Source: Pseudomonadota bacterium
GTDB lineage: Bacteria; Pseudomonadota; Gammaproteobacteria; Steroidobacterales; Steroidobacteraceae
Length of the DNA stretch: 9,954 bases
Direction: 5' to 3'
Assembly: GCA_021826035.1 (NCBI GenBank)
Contig: JAKBBE010000101.1
Span: 1 to 9,954, forward strand
Shown here: piece after piece, positions 1 through 6,289 of the stretch
How positions within the stretch are numbered: position 1 is the first letter of the stretch
How the letters are laid out: each line of letters opens with the position of its first letter
The notes under the pieces: generated by a model
Database searches by the model: none
The model's input: the letters and a program-made list of their open reading frames with translations, nothing else
What the model was told of the DNA's origin: nothing
Program-made: the position numbers and the translations under genes

Positions 1-216
1 GAGGTCTGCCACGCGATGGTGCATGGCGGGCCTTTCCCGGCGACCGCGGATGGCCGCAGCACTTCGGTCGGGACACTCGCGATCGAACGCTTTCTGCGCC
101 CCGTGTGCTATCAGGGGTTTGCCGATGCACTGCTGCCGCCTGAGTTGCGCGCCGATGAGCTGCCACACTGGCCGCACCGATTCGATGGCGAGCGTCGGCT
201 CGGCCGAGCGGAGTGA
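1..216 (+). CDS. alpha-ketoglutarate-semialdehyde dehydrogenase, C-terminal end (5' partial)
   Basis: Reading frame 1 is open from the first base and ends at TGA 214-216, so only about the last 71 residues are present. The run [17 protein letters not shown] followed by [12 protein letters not shown] and DALLPPEL is the characteristic C-terminus of NAD(P)-dependent 2,5-dioxovalerate (alpha-ketoglutarate-semialdehyde) dehydrogenases of the aldehyde dehydrogenase superfamily. These oxidise ketoglutarate semialdehyde to 2-oxoglutarate as the last step of oxidative pentose, uronate and hydroxyproline pathways. The catalytic Cys and Glu lie upstream of the window and cannot be checked. The gene converges on the AraD1-like gene, whose homologues can make this enzyme's substrate, so a shared pathway is likely. 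An ATG lies at position 16, but it falls inside the conserved domain and is not the true start. Confidence 0.88.
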   Translation, partial: EVCHAMVHGGPFPATADGRSTSVGTLAIERFLRPVCYQGFADALLPPELRADELPHWPHRFDGERRLGRAE

Positions 217-224
217 TCCGGGCT

Positions 225-257
225 TGAGCACGCGCCGCACGATGCGGCGCGTGCTCA
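225..257. terminator. perfect hairpin between convergent genes, probable bidirectional terminator
   Basis: The arms TGAGCACGCGCCGC (225-238) and GCGGCGCGTGCTCA (244-257) are perfect inverted repeats of 14 bases around the loop ACGAT. The hairpin lies between the semialdehyde dehydrogenase stop (216) and the AraD1-like stop, and that stop codon (255-257) is inside the right arm. No T-run follows on either strand, so it is not a textbook Rho-independent terminator. Position and stability still make transcription termination or 3'-end protection for both genes the best reading. Confidence 0.55.
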
Positions 258-1235
258 CAACGGACGGGGCACTACGCTCAAGGCCGCGCTGCGCGCCAGG
301 GGGTTGCGCAGCGGCAGCAGGAAGGCGTCGGCACGAATGTCAAAGACATCACCCACCGCAACGCGGATCTGATCGGCGAACGAAAGGGTCGCGGTGCCGA
401 AGAAGTGCACGTGCACATCACCCGGCCGGCGGAATTGGTCGTATTTGAAGTGGTGGTGTTCGAGGTTCGCAAGGGAGTGCGACATGTTGGCCTCGCCGGT
501 GAGAAACGGCTTCTCCCACAGCACCCGCTCCTGGCGGTAGATGCGGCTCATGCCACGTACGTCCGCCGGCAGCGCACCGGCCAGAAGCTCCGCGCCGAGG
601 GCCACCGGACGCAGCTTGGAGTGCGCGAGCCACAGGTAGTTGTGACGCTCCGTGACGTGATCGGAGAACTCGTTGGCGAGGGTGAACCCGAGCCGCCGCG
701 GCACTCCGTCGGCGTCGATCAGGTAGATCCCGGCGATTTCGGGTTCCTCACCGCCGTCGAGCGCGAACGCCGGGGATTGAAGTGGCGCACCATGCGGCAC
801 GACGCTCGAGCCATTGCCCTTGTAGAACCATTCCGGCTGGACGCCAGGCGTACCGGGCGCGGGCTTGCCGCCCTCGAGCCCCTCCCGGAAGATGCGCATC
901 GAGTCGGTCTGGCCCGCCTCGGTCGCCGCGAGGGCGTGCATTTTGTCGCGACTTTCCGCCGACCCGAGGTGCGTCAGTCCCGTCCCGGTCAGATAGAGGT
1001 GTGCCGGATCGGGGTGGTCGATCGGCGCGAGCAGTCGCAGGCCTTCGAGCGCCACACGCCGGCCCGTGCGCCGTCGCTCGACCGCCTGCGCCAAGGTGAG
1101 GCCGTCGGCCAACGCACTGCTCGCCAGTGCATAGAGACTCGACGCATCCGCCAGCGGCTCAACCCACTCGGCATCCACCAGCGCCGCGACAGAGCGCACG
1201 CCGTCCGCTTCGATCTGTACCAGACGCAAGGCCAT
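255..1235 (-). CDS. AraD1/GguC-like fumarylacetoacetate hydrolase superfamily protein (probable 2-keto-3-deoxy sugar acid dehydratase or diketo acid hydrolase)
   Basis: This 326-residue protein belongs to the FAH superfamily, AraD1/GguC branch. Family marks are GTGLTHLGSA (84-93), the acidic pair in EEPEIAGIYLID (163-174), ANEFSDHVTER (187-197), and LEHHHFKYDQ followed by GDVHVHFFGTATLSF (258-286). E164, E166 and E189 or D192 are the likely divalent-metal ligands. Related enzymes convert 2-keto-3-deoxy-arabinonate to ketoglutarate semialdehyde (archaeal KdaD is also an FAH protein) or cleave 2,4-diketo-3-deoxy acids to pyruvate plus glycolate or lactate. The neighbouring semialdehyde dehydrogenase favours the dehydratase role; that is inference. 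ATG at 1235 is preferred because GGGAG (1241-1245) sits five bases upstream. The in-frame GTG at 1247 would overlap this ribosome-binding site. Confidence 0.87.
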   Translation of the reverse strand: MALRLVQIEADGVRSVAALVDAEWVEPLADASSLYALASSALADGLTLAQAVERRRTGRRVALEGLRLLAPIDHPDPAHLYLTGTGLTHLGSAESRDKMHALAATEAGQTDSMRIFREGLEGGKPAPGTPGVQPEWFYKGNGSSVVPHGAPLQSPAFALDGGEEPEIAGIYLIDADGVPRRLGFTLANEFSDHVTERHNYLWLAHSKLRPVALGAELLAGALPADVRGMSRIYRQERVLWEKPFLTGEANMSHSLANLEHHHFKYDQFRRPGDVHVHFFGTATLSFADQIRVAVGDVFDIRADAFLLPLRNPLARSAALSVVPRPL

Positions 1236-1273
1236 GAAATCTCCCACTGTGCCTCATGTGTCAGCCGTCGCCG

Positions 1274-1303
1274 ATGATAGTGCAACAGGTCGGCAAATGT
1301 CTG
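1274..1303 (-). promoter_or_regulatory. candidate promoter of the AraD1-like gene
   Basis: Read on the minus strand, CAGACA (1303-1298, 4 of 6 to TTGACA) and TATCAT (1279-1274) are separated by 18 bases. Transcription would start about 30 bases before the ATG at 1235. The -35 lies inside the first palindromic box (1296-1310), so a protein bound there would compete with RNA polymerase. Assignment is by pattern only. Confidence 0.4.
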
Positions 1304-1310
1304 AGTAATT
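1296..1310. promoter_or_regulatory. operator-like imperfect palindrome, copy 1
   Basis: AATGTCTGAGTAATT has the dyad AATnnCTnAGnnATT, with 10 of 14 non-central positions symmetric. Its core TGTCTGAGTAA (1298-1308) recurs exactly at 1346-1356. It overlaps the candidate -35 of the leftward AraD1-like gene. The bound regulator is unknown; the GntR or IclR protein of this window are candidates. Confidence 0.55.
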
Positions 1311-1318
1311 GGCCGGCC

Positions 1319-1348
1319 TTGACAGCAGCTCGGACGACTTCGTATTGT
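1319..1348 (+). promoter_or_regulatory. candidate promoter of the sugar permease gene
   Basis: A perfect TTGACA (1319-1324) is followed after 18 bases by TATTGT (1343-1348, 4 of 6 to TATAAT). Transcription would start near 1355, which makes ATG 1357 practically leaderless and supports translation from ATG 1420 instead. The -10 overlaps the second palindromic box, consistent with repression by steric block. Confidence 0.5.
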
Positions 1349-1358
1349 CTGAGTAAAT
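1344..1358. promoter_or_regulatory. operator-like imperfect palindrome, copy 2
   Basis: ATTGTCTGAGTAAAT shares the 11-base core TGTCTGAGTAA with the box at 1296-1310, centre to centre 48 bases, in the same orientation. The dyad is ATTnnCTnAGnnAAT. It covers the -10 of the candidate permease promoter. An exact repeat of a near-palindrome within 60 bases of a divergent control region is unlikely by chance. Confidence 0.55.
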
Positions 1359-1419
1359 GGCGAGCCATGACGCCGCTGCGCGCGCTCAGGGCCTCCCGTC
1401 CCGCTGCGGAGCTCTGCGC

Positions 1420-2727
1420 ATGACGATCATGATTGGCGGTGAATCAGGCGTTACGTCCGAGACTGACGGGGCGCCGCGCGCCTATACGGCAGCGCTGGTG
1501 GTGCTGGCCACCGTCTTTTTCATGTGGGGCTTCGCCACCGTCCTCAACGACATCCTGATTCCGCACCTGAAGTCCGCCTTCCAGCTCGACTATGCGCAGG
1601 TCCTGCTGATCCAATTCGTATTCTTCCTCGCCTACTTCGTGATGGCGATGCCGTCGGCGAAGATCCTCGAGCGCACCGGCTACAAGCTCGCCGTGGTGAT
1701 CGGACTGTTCGGCATGGCGGTGAGCGCGGCCGGGTTCATTCCCGCGGCCATGCTCGAGTCGTTCGGGCTGTTCCTGGTGGCGCTGTTCCTGCTGGCCGCC
1801 TCGATCACGCTGCTCCAGGTCGCCGCCAACCCCTACGTGGCGGTCATAGGGCCGGCGCAGACCGCCTCGAGCCGCCTGAATCTCGTGCAGGCATTCAACT
1901 CAGCGGGCACCATGCTGGCGCCGCTGTTCGGCAGTCTGCTCATCCTCGGCCATACGGCCCCCGGCAGCCGCGCGGTGCACCCGAGCGCCGTGACGCGCGC
2001 CGCGGGCGTACACACGGTCGAGCTGCCCTACGCGCTCATCGCGCTCGTCCTGCTCGCCCTTGCGGTGCTGGTCTGGCGGGTGCGACTGCCGGATCTGGGC
2101 AAGGACACCCGCCGCGCCGCGCGGGCCGAGCGGGATCAGCACAGCCTCTGGCGGCATCGCAACCTGGTGTTCGGCGTGCCGGCGATTGCGCTGTACTTGA
2201 TCTGCGAGGTCGGCATCGGCTCGACGCTGGTGAATTTCATGTCGCTGCCGACGATCGGCGCACTGACCCACGCCCAGGCCGCCGACTATCTGACGCTCTA
2301 CTGGGGCGGGGCGATGGCCGGCCGGTTCGTCGGCTCGTGGTTCCTGCGCTGGATGCGCCCGCAACGCCTGCTCGCCGCGGTGACGATCGGGGCGCTGGCG
2401 CTGGTCGGGCTCTCAATCCTCTCCACCGGTCACGTCGCGATGTGGAGCCTCTTGGCCGTCGGGCTGTGCAACTCGATCATGTTTCCGACGATCTTCACGC
2501 TGGGCATCCGCGGCCTGGGACCCCTCACCGAGGAAGGCTCAGGACTGCTCATCATGGCCATCGCCGGTGGTGCGCTCGCGGAATTGCAGGGAGTGCTGGC
2601 CGATGCCATCGGCCTGCACCTCTCGTATGTGCTGCCCTGGGTGTGCTACGGCTACGTGCTGTTCTATGCGCTGTGGGGCTACCGCGCTACCGGCGCCGTG
2701 CATGATGAGCGGCTGAGCGCTTCCTGA
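1420..2727 (+). CDS. MFS sugar permease, fucose/glucose/galactose:H+ symporter (FucP/GluP) family
   Basis: This 435-residue, very hydrophobic protein has the length and layout of the 12-helix FucP/GluP family of inner-membrane proton-sugar symporters. Diagnostic stretches are FFMWGFATVLNDILIPHL (helix 1, D44 matching FucP Asp46), LLQVAANPYVAVIGP (131-145) and SRLNLVQAFNSAGTMLAPLF (151-170, N160 matching FucP Asn162). Q133 stands where E. coli FucP has the essential Glu135, as in the wider GluP-like members, so the substrate need not be fucose. ATG 1420 is chosen because GGAG (1408-1411) lies eight bases upstream and the promoter appears to begin transcription near 1355. ATG 1357 would add 21 hydrophilic residues. 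The gene is divergent from the AraD1-like gene, suggesting co-induction, and its last 41 bases overlap the converging GntR gene. Confidence 0.88.
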   Translation: MTIMIGGESGVTSETDGAPRAYTAALVVLATVFFMWGFATVLNDILIPHLKSAFQLDYAQVLLIQFVFFLAYFVMAMPSAKILERTGYKLAVVIGLFGMAVSAAGFIPAAMLESFGLFLVALFLLAASITLLQVAANPYVAVIGPAQTASSRLNLVQAFNSAGTMLAPLFGSLLILGHTAPGSRAVHPSAVTRAAGVHTVELPYALIALVLLALAVLVWRVRLPDLGKDTRRAARAERDQHSLWRHRNLVFGVPAIALYLICEVGIGSTLVNFMSLPTIGALTHAQAADYLTLYWGGAMAGRFVGSWFLRWMRPQRLLAAVTIGALALVGLSILSTGHVAMWSLLAVGLCNSIMFPTIFTLGIRGLGPLTEEGSGLLIMAIAGGALAELQGVLADAIGLHLSYVLPWVCYGYVLFYALWGYRATGAVHDERLSAS

Positions 2728-3475
2728 GGACCACCGGCGGCCGCGATCGGCCGCCGGTGGTATCGAGCAGCGCCAGGCGCACCAGATCGGTCATCGCGGC
2801 ACGGGCCGCCGCCGGATCGCGCCGCTCGACGGCCTCGTACACCCGCAGATGATCGGGCAGCGGATCACGGCTGAGGGGCGCGGCGCGCTGCTTGAACACC
2901 GTCGTCCAGCTCACCGCGGCGGCGATACCGCTCGTGAGTGAGGCGAGAAACGGGTTACCGGAGGCCTCGAGCAGCGCGGAGTGAAACGCACGGTCCGCGT
3001 GTCGGCCCGCCTCGACGGCAAGGGACTGCGCCGCCATCTCCTCGAGCGAGCGGCGCAGGCCGTGCAGTTGCTCCTTGCTGCGGCGCGCAGCCGCGAGCGC
3101 GGCGGCCGCCGGTTCAACAATCGTGCGCAGCTCGAACAGCGCATTCAGCAGCGTCAGCTCCGGATCGCCACTGAAGATCCACGACACCACGTCGGGATCG
3201 AGCAGATGCCAGGCACCGGGCGGGCTGACGCGTGTACCGAGTTTGGGGCGCGATTCGACCAGCCCTTTGGCCGCCAGAATACGCACCGCCTCGCGGTAGG
3301 CGGTGCGCGAAACCTTCAGCTGCTCGCTGGCGGCGATTTCTCCCTCCAGCACGCGGCCCGGTGCGAGGCGGCCGGAGACGATCCGCACGCCAATGTCACG
3401 CGCGATCGTCCCGTGCAGCCGCAAGGCCTTGCCGCCCGGGGCGCTGTTGAAGGAGGCCGGCGTCCTGGGTCGCAT
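2687..3475 (-). CDS. GntR-family transcriptional regulator, FadR subfamily (DgoR-like, FCD domain)
   Basis: This 262-residue regulator has an N-terminal winged helix-turn-helix (about 20-85; LEGEIAASEQLKVSRTAYREA, then GLVESRPKLGTRV). The linker LLDPDVVSW (91-99) is typical of the DgoR-like sugar-acid group. A helical FCD ligand domain follows (about 108-240). FCD proteins usually bind a metal through Asp/His residues; H165 in DRAFHSALLEASGNP and H209 in PDHLRVYEAV are present. The last helix reads AAMTDLV, with D230 where a final His is usual. ATG 3475 is preferred over ATG 3553 because a -10-like TATACT (3515-3510) lies between them, though its ribosome-binding site is weak. About 22 basic residues after the FCD domain are encoded over a hairpin and into the permease gene. 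Likely targets are its own divergent region and perhaps the palindromic boxes at 1296-1358. Confidence 0.87.
   Translation of the reverse strand: MRPRTPASFNSAPGGKALRLHGTIARDIGVRIVSGRLAPGRVLEGEIAASEQLKVSRTAYREAVRILAAKGLVESRPKLGTRVSPPGAWHLLDPDVVSWIFSGDPELTLLNALFELRTIVEPAAAALAAARRSKEQLHGLRRSLEEMAAQSLAVEAGRHADRAFHSALLEASGNPFLASLTSGIAAAVSWTTVFKQRAAPLSRDPLPDHLRVYEAVERRDPAAARAAMTDLVRLALLDTTGGRSRPPVVLRKRSAAHHARRR
2730..2761. terminator. strong hairpin just after the permease stop, inside the GntR gene tail
   Basis: ACCACCGGCGGCCG (2730-2743) and CGGCCGCCGGTGGT (2748-2761) are perfect inverted repeats around the loop CGAT. The hairpin starts three bases after the permease stop codon. It is also translated on the minus strand as part of the GntR C-terminal tail. 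There is no T-run. Termination or stabilisation of the permease transcript is the likely job; the effect on gntR transcription is unclear. Confidence 0.5.
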
Positions 3476-3509
3476 GTCTGGCGCACTCTTGGCTCGATGC
3501 AGGCGCGCC

Positions 3510-3538
3510 AGTATAGCGCCGGCGGCGGAGCGGGCCGA
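3510..3538 (-). promoter_or_regulatory. candidate promoter of the GntR-family regulator
   Basis: On the minus strand TATACT (3515-3510, 5 of 6 to TATAAT) is preceded after 17 bases by a poor -35, TCGGCC (3538-3533). It would give a leader of roughly 28 bases before ATG 3475. The -35 is weak, so the call rests on the -10 and position. Confidence 0.35.
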
Positions 3539-3568
3539 TGGATGCGGTCCCACGGACCGCGGTGACGC

Positions 3569-3605
3569 TCGAAACGCTCACTCATACGATTTATAATATT
3601 TATAA
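3569..3605 (+). promoter_or_regulatory. promoter and AT-rich operator-like site of the FAD-linked dehydrogenase
   Basis: TCGAAA (3569-3574, 4 of 6 to TTGACA) and a perfect TATAAT (3592-3597) are separated by 17 bases, putting the transcript start near 3604 and a leader of about 27 bases before ATG 3631. The -10 sits inside TTATAA-TAT-TTATAA (3591-3605), two copies of a self-complementary hexamer. This is a sharp AT-rich island in a GC-rich window. It lies between the divergent GntR regulator and its probable target, so it is a reasonable operator candidate. Confidence 0.6.
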
Positions 3606-3630
3606 CGATCGATACGTCCTGGAGTCCGTG

Positions 3631-5034
3631 ATGAGGCCACTCGTGGAACAACTCGCTGCCGCACTCGGCCCGGAGGGCGTGCTGCAGGGTACCGCGGCAC
3701 TCGAGGCGCGGGACGCGGCGCAGACTCGTGGCCTTCGCGTCCAACTGGGCACCCCGCTGGCGGTGCTGAAGCCCCGCAGCACCGAGGAGGTCGCACGGAT
3801 TCTGGCCCTGGCGCACGCGGCCGGACAGCCCGTCGTTCCCTGGGGAGGCTGCACGGGTTTGGTGGATGGTTCGGCGGCCGACGGCGCGCTGGCGCTGTCG
3901 CTCGAACGCATGAACGCCGTTGAGCAGATCGATGAGACCAACCGGGTGATGCACGTGCAGGCCGGTTGCATCCTGCAGAATGCCTGCGAGGCGGCCGATG
4001 CACGCGGCCTGCTGCTGCCGCTGGATCTCGGGGCGCGTGGCTCGGCGACCATCGGCGGGGTCATCGCCACCAACGCCGGGGGCAACCGGGTGCTGCGCTG
4101 GGGCATGACCCGGGACATGGTGCTCGGACTCGAAGCGGTACTCGCCGACGGCACGGTGATCAGCTCCCTGAACACGCTGATCAAGAACAACGCCGGCTAT
4201 GACCTGAAGCAGCTGTTCATCGGCTCGGAGGGTACGCTCGGCGTGGTTACGCGCGCGGTGCTGCGACTGCGCCCGCGTCCCCTCAGTGAGAACGTCGCGT
4301 TGCTCGCGGTGGATGCGTTCGCGCATCTGCCCCGACTGCTCGCCCGCCTGGAGCGCGAGTTGGCCGGCTCGCTGTCCTCGTTCGAGGTGATGTGGGAGTC
4401 GTTCTACCGTCTCGTGACCACGGCGCCGGCGCTGGGCCGTGCGGTGCTCGCGCACGGATACCCGTTCTACGTACTCGTGGAGACCCGCGGCGTCAGCGTG
4501 CAGGCGGACGCCGAGCGCTTCGAGCACGTGCTGGCCGGGGCGCTCGAGGCCGGCGAGGTTGCCGATGCGGTCATTGCCAAGTCCGATCTGGAGCGCCGGG
4601 CGATGTGGAACCTGCGCGATGATGTGCCGCAGGTCACGCGCGACGGTCCGGTGGCCGCCTTCGACGTCAGCCTGAAGATCGAGGACATGCCGGGATACCT
4701 GGAGGAGGTGCACCGGTCGCTGACGGCGCGCTGGGGTGCAGCGTGCCGCTTCGTCGTGTGGGGTCACCTCGGCGACGGGAACCTGCACGTCATGGTCGGG
4801 CTGCAGGAAGACTCCGCGCAGATGCACGAGGCGATCGAAGCGTTGGTGTATGCGCCGCTTGGCCAGCGGGCCGGCGCCTCGATCTCCGGCGAACACGGCA
4901 TCGGGTTGCAGAAGCGCCGCTACCTGTCGCTGTCGCGCAGCCCGGAGGAAATCACCCTGATGCGCACGCTGAAGCAAGCGCTCGACCCGCGCAACATCCT
5001 CAATCCGGGCAAGGTCCTGGCCGAGACGATCTGA
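3631..5034 (+). CDS. FAD-linked 2-hydroxyacid dehydrogenase (GlcD/Dld, D-lactate or glycolate dehydrogenase type)
   Basis: This 467-residue flavoprotein has an N-terminal PCMH-type FAD-binding domain (about 40-215) and a C-terminal FAD-oxidase domain. FAD-binding marks are PWGGCTGLVDG (70-80), GSATIGGVIATNAGGNRVLRWG (137-158) and NNAGYDLKQLFIGSEGTLG (186-204). The C-terminal half carries GHLGDGNLHV (378-387), SGEHGIG (419-425) and LDPRNILNPGK (451-461), the usual metal and substrate region of D-lactate, glycolate and D-2-hydroxyglutarate dehydrogenases. Such enzymes pass electrons to cytochrome c, quinone or ETF; the acceptor cannot be read here. ATG 3631 follows GGAG (3621-3624) by six bases. 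The gene is divergent from the GntR regulator and converges on the FMN-dependent hydroxyacid dehydrogenase. Oxidation of a glycolate or lactate end product of sugar-acid breakdown would fit; the exact substrate is unknown. Confidence 0.9.
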   Translation: MRPLVEQLAAALGPEGVLQGTAALEARDAAQTRGLRVQLGTPLAVLKPRSTEEVARILALAHAAGQPVVPWGGCTGLVDGSAADGALALSLERMNAVEQIDETNRVMHVQAGCILQNACEAADARGLLLPLDLGARGSATIGGVIATNAGGNRVLRWGMTRDMVLGLEAVLADGTVISSLNTLIKNNAGYDLKQLFIGSEGTLGVVTRAVLRLRPRPLSENVALLAVDAFAHLPRLLARLERELAGSLSSFEVMWESFYRLVTTAPALGRAVLAHGYPFYVLVETRGVSVQADAERFEHVLAGALEAGEVADAVIAKSDLERRAMWNLRDDVPQVTRDGPVAAFDVSLKIEDMPGYLEEVHRSLTARWGAACRFVVWGHLGDGNLHVMVGLQEDSAQMHEAIEALVYAPLGQRAGASISGEHGIGLQKRRYLSLSRSPEEITLMRTLKQALDPRNILNPGKVLAETI

Positions 5035-5043
5035 CGGGTACGG

Positions 5044-5069
5044 CGGGCGGCGCTAGGCGATGCCGCCCG
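5044..5069. terminator. hairpin between two convergent hydroxyacid dehydrogenase genes
   Basis: CGGGCGGC (5044-5051) pairs with GCCGCCCG (5062-5069) around a ten-base loop that contains the stop codon of the leftward gene. It lies in and beside the 18-base gap between two convergent stops. There is no T-run. It is a weaker candidate than the two other convergent hairpins of this window. Confidence 0.35.
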
Positions 5070-6243
5070 GGCCGCGCAGCAGGTGCGGACCCAGATCGCG
5101 CACGCTGCGGCAGCTCAGTTGCCCGAGCACCCGATCGAGTTCGATGCCGAGCATCTGCAGGGCGCTCGCAACGCCCTCCTCGCCCGCGGCCGCGAGCCCG
5201 TAGAGCGTCGCCCGTCCGAGCAGCACCGCATCGGCCCCGAGCGCGAGCGCCTTGGCAATGTCGGTGCCGCGGCGAAAGCCGCTGTCGATCAGGACGCTCA
5301 GACGTCCGCCGACCGCCGCCGCGATCTCGGGAAGCACCTCGATGGGCGCGACGCACGAGTCGAGTTGCCGGCCGCCGTGATTGCTCAGAACGATCCCATC
5401 GCAACCCAGCTCGGCGGCCTGGTGTGCATCAGCCACCGTCAGCACGCCTTTGATCAGCAACTTGTGCGGCCAATGCTCGCGCACCCAGGCGATGTCCTCC
5501 CAGGCGAGCGTCGGGGCGAACATCTGCGGGATGATGGTGCTGCCGCCGACGGCAGTCGCGGCGCCCGGCGGCAGAAAGGCCTCGATGTTGCGAAAACGCG
5601 GCATGCCCTGGCGCAACAGCACTTGGGTCAGCCAGTGCGGGTGCCGCAGGACATCGAGCGCCGCGCGCAGCCGTGGCCGCCCGGGACTGCTGTAATTGCG
5701 CTTGTCCCACTCACGACTGCCGAACACGTTCGCATCGGTCGTGAACAGCAGCGCCTCGTAGCCGTTCGCGGCGGCCCGATGCATGATGTCCTCGGCGATG
5801 GCACGGTTGCGCATCACGTACAACTGCATCCAGAGTCGTCCGCCGGCTTGCCGGGCAACGTCCTGAAGGAGCGTCGTCGAGACCGTGCTCAGCGTGTAGG
5901 GAATCCCCGCCGCCGCCGCCGCTCGCGCCAGCGCCACGTCGCCTTGTGGGTGCAGCATGCCGTTCAGACCCGTCGGCGCGATCGCGAATGGCGCCTGCAT
6001 CGGCGTACCGAAGAGCTCTGTGGCCAGAGTGCGGCCCTCGGTGGGCACAAGCGTCGGCGGCACGAACTTCAAGGCCGCGAACGCCGCCCGGTTGCCGTGC
6101 AGGGTCGCTTCGTCCTCGGCACCGCCTTCGACGTATTCGAAGACGAAGCCCGGCACGCTGCGCCGGGCCACCTCGCGCAGGTCGGCGATGTTCAGAACCG
6201 CGCTGAGATCCCGGCCGGTGAAGGGCCGGCGTTTCCAAGGCAT
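5053..6243 (-). CDS. FMN-dependent alpha-hydroxyacid dehydrogenase (L-lactate dehydrogenase LldD family)
   Basis: This 396-residue TIM-barrel flavoenzyme has the full active site of the glycolate oxidase/mandelate/L-lactate dehydrogenase family. By alignment from memory with spinach glycolate oxidase, the residues are Y37 (in FEYVEGGAEDE), Y142 (MQLY), D170 (TTD), R177, K265 (LIKGV), the catalytic base H289 and R292 (LSNHGGRQLD), plus the FMN phosphate loop IDSGFRRGTDIAKALALGAD (319-338). It should oxidise an L-2-hydroxyacid to the 2-keto acid. L-lactate fits the adjacent SDR, whose fuconate-pathway relatives lead to pyruvate plus L-lactate. ATG 6243 has GGAG eight bases upstream. It is the last gene of the leftward operon, 46 bases after the SDR. 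Family members may be membrane-bound; no targeting segment is obvious here. Mandelate or glycolate as substrate cannot be excluded. Confidence 0.9.
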   Translation of the reverse strand: MPWKRRPFTGRDLSAVLNIADLREVARRSVPGFVFEYVEGGAEDEATLHGNRAAFAALKFVPPTLVPTEGRTLATELFGTPMQAPFAIAPTGLNGMLHPQGDVALARAAAAAGIPYTLSTVSTTLLQDVARQAGGRLWMQLYVMRNRAIAEDIMHRAAANGYEALLFTTDANVFGSREWDKRNYSSPGRPRLRAALDVLRHPHWLTQVLLRQGMPRFRNIEAFLPPGAATAVGGSTIIPQMFAPTLAWEDIAWVREHWPHKLLIKGVLTVADAHQAAELGCDGIVLSNHGGRQLDSCVAPIEVLPEIAAAVGGRLSVLIDSGFRRGTDIAKALALGADAVLLGRATLYGLAAAGEEGVASALQMLGIELDRVLGQLSCRSVRDLGPHLLRGPGGIA

Positions 6244-6289
6244 GGCGCTCGCTCCGAGTGCAGAAGGTACAAAGGGCTGGTCAATCGTC

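Noticed and set aside
405..1277. Long plus-strand open frame of 290 codons opposite the AraD1-like gene
   Set aside because: It is an antisense shadow in GC-rich DNA. The translation is Arg/Pro/His-rich with no family motif, while the minus strand encodes a full conserved enzyme.
1357..1419. Upstream ATG that would extend the permease by 21 residues
   Set aside because: It is almost at the predicted transcript start, has no ribosome-binding site and lies over an operator-like box. ATG 1420 has GGAG at proper spacing and gives the usual family length.
3476..3553. Upstream ATG that would extend the GntR regulator by 26 residues
   Set aside because: It would put the -10-like TATACT inside the gene, and the extra residues are not part of the winged-helix domain.
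3316..4977. Minus-strand open frame of 553 codons across the FAD-linked dehydrogenase
   Set aside because: Its translation is low-complexity (Gln, Arg, His, Pro), spans two real genes and the AT-rich promoter, and lacks recognisable domains. The plus strand is a clear GlcD-type protein.
5905..5925. Run of CCG/GCC triplets resembling a microsatellite
   Set aside because: It encodes an alanine-rich helix (residues about 108-112) of the FMN dehydrogenase and is ordinary for GC-rich coding DNA.
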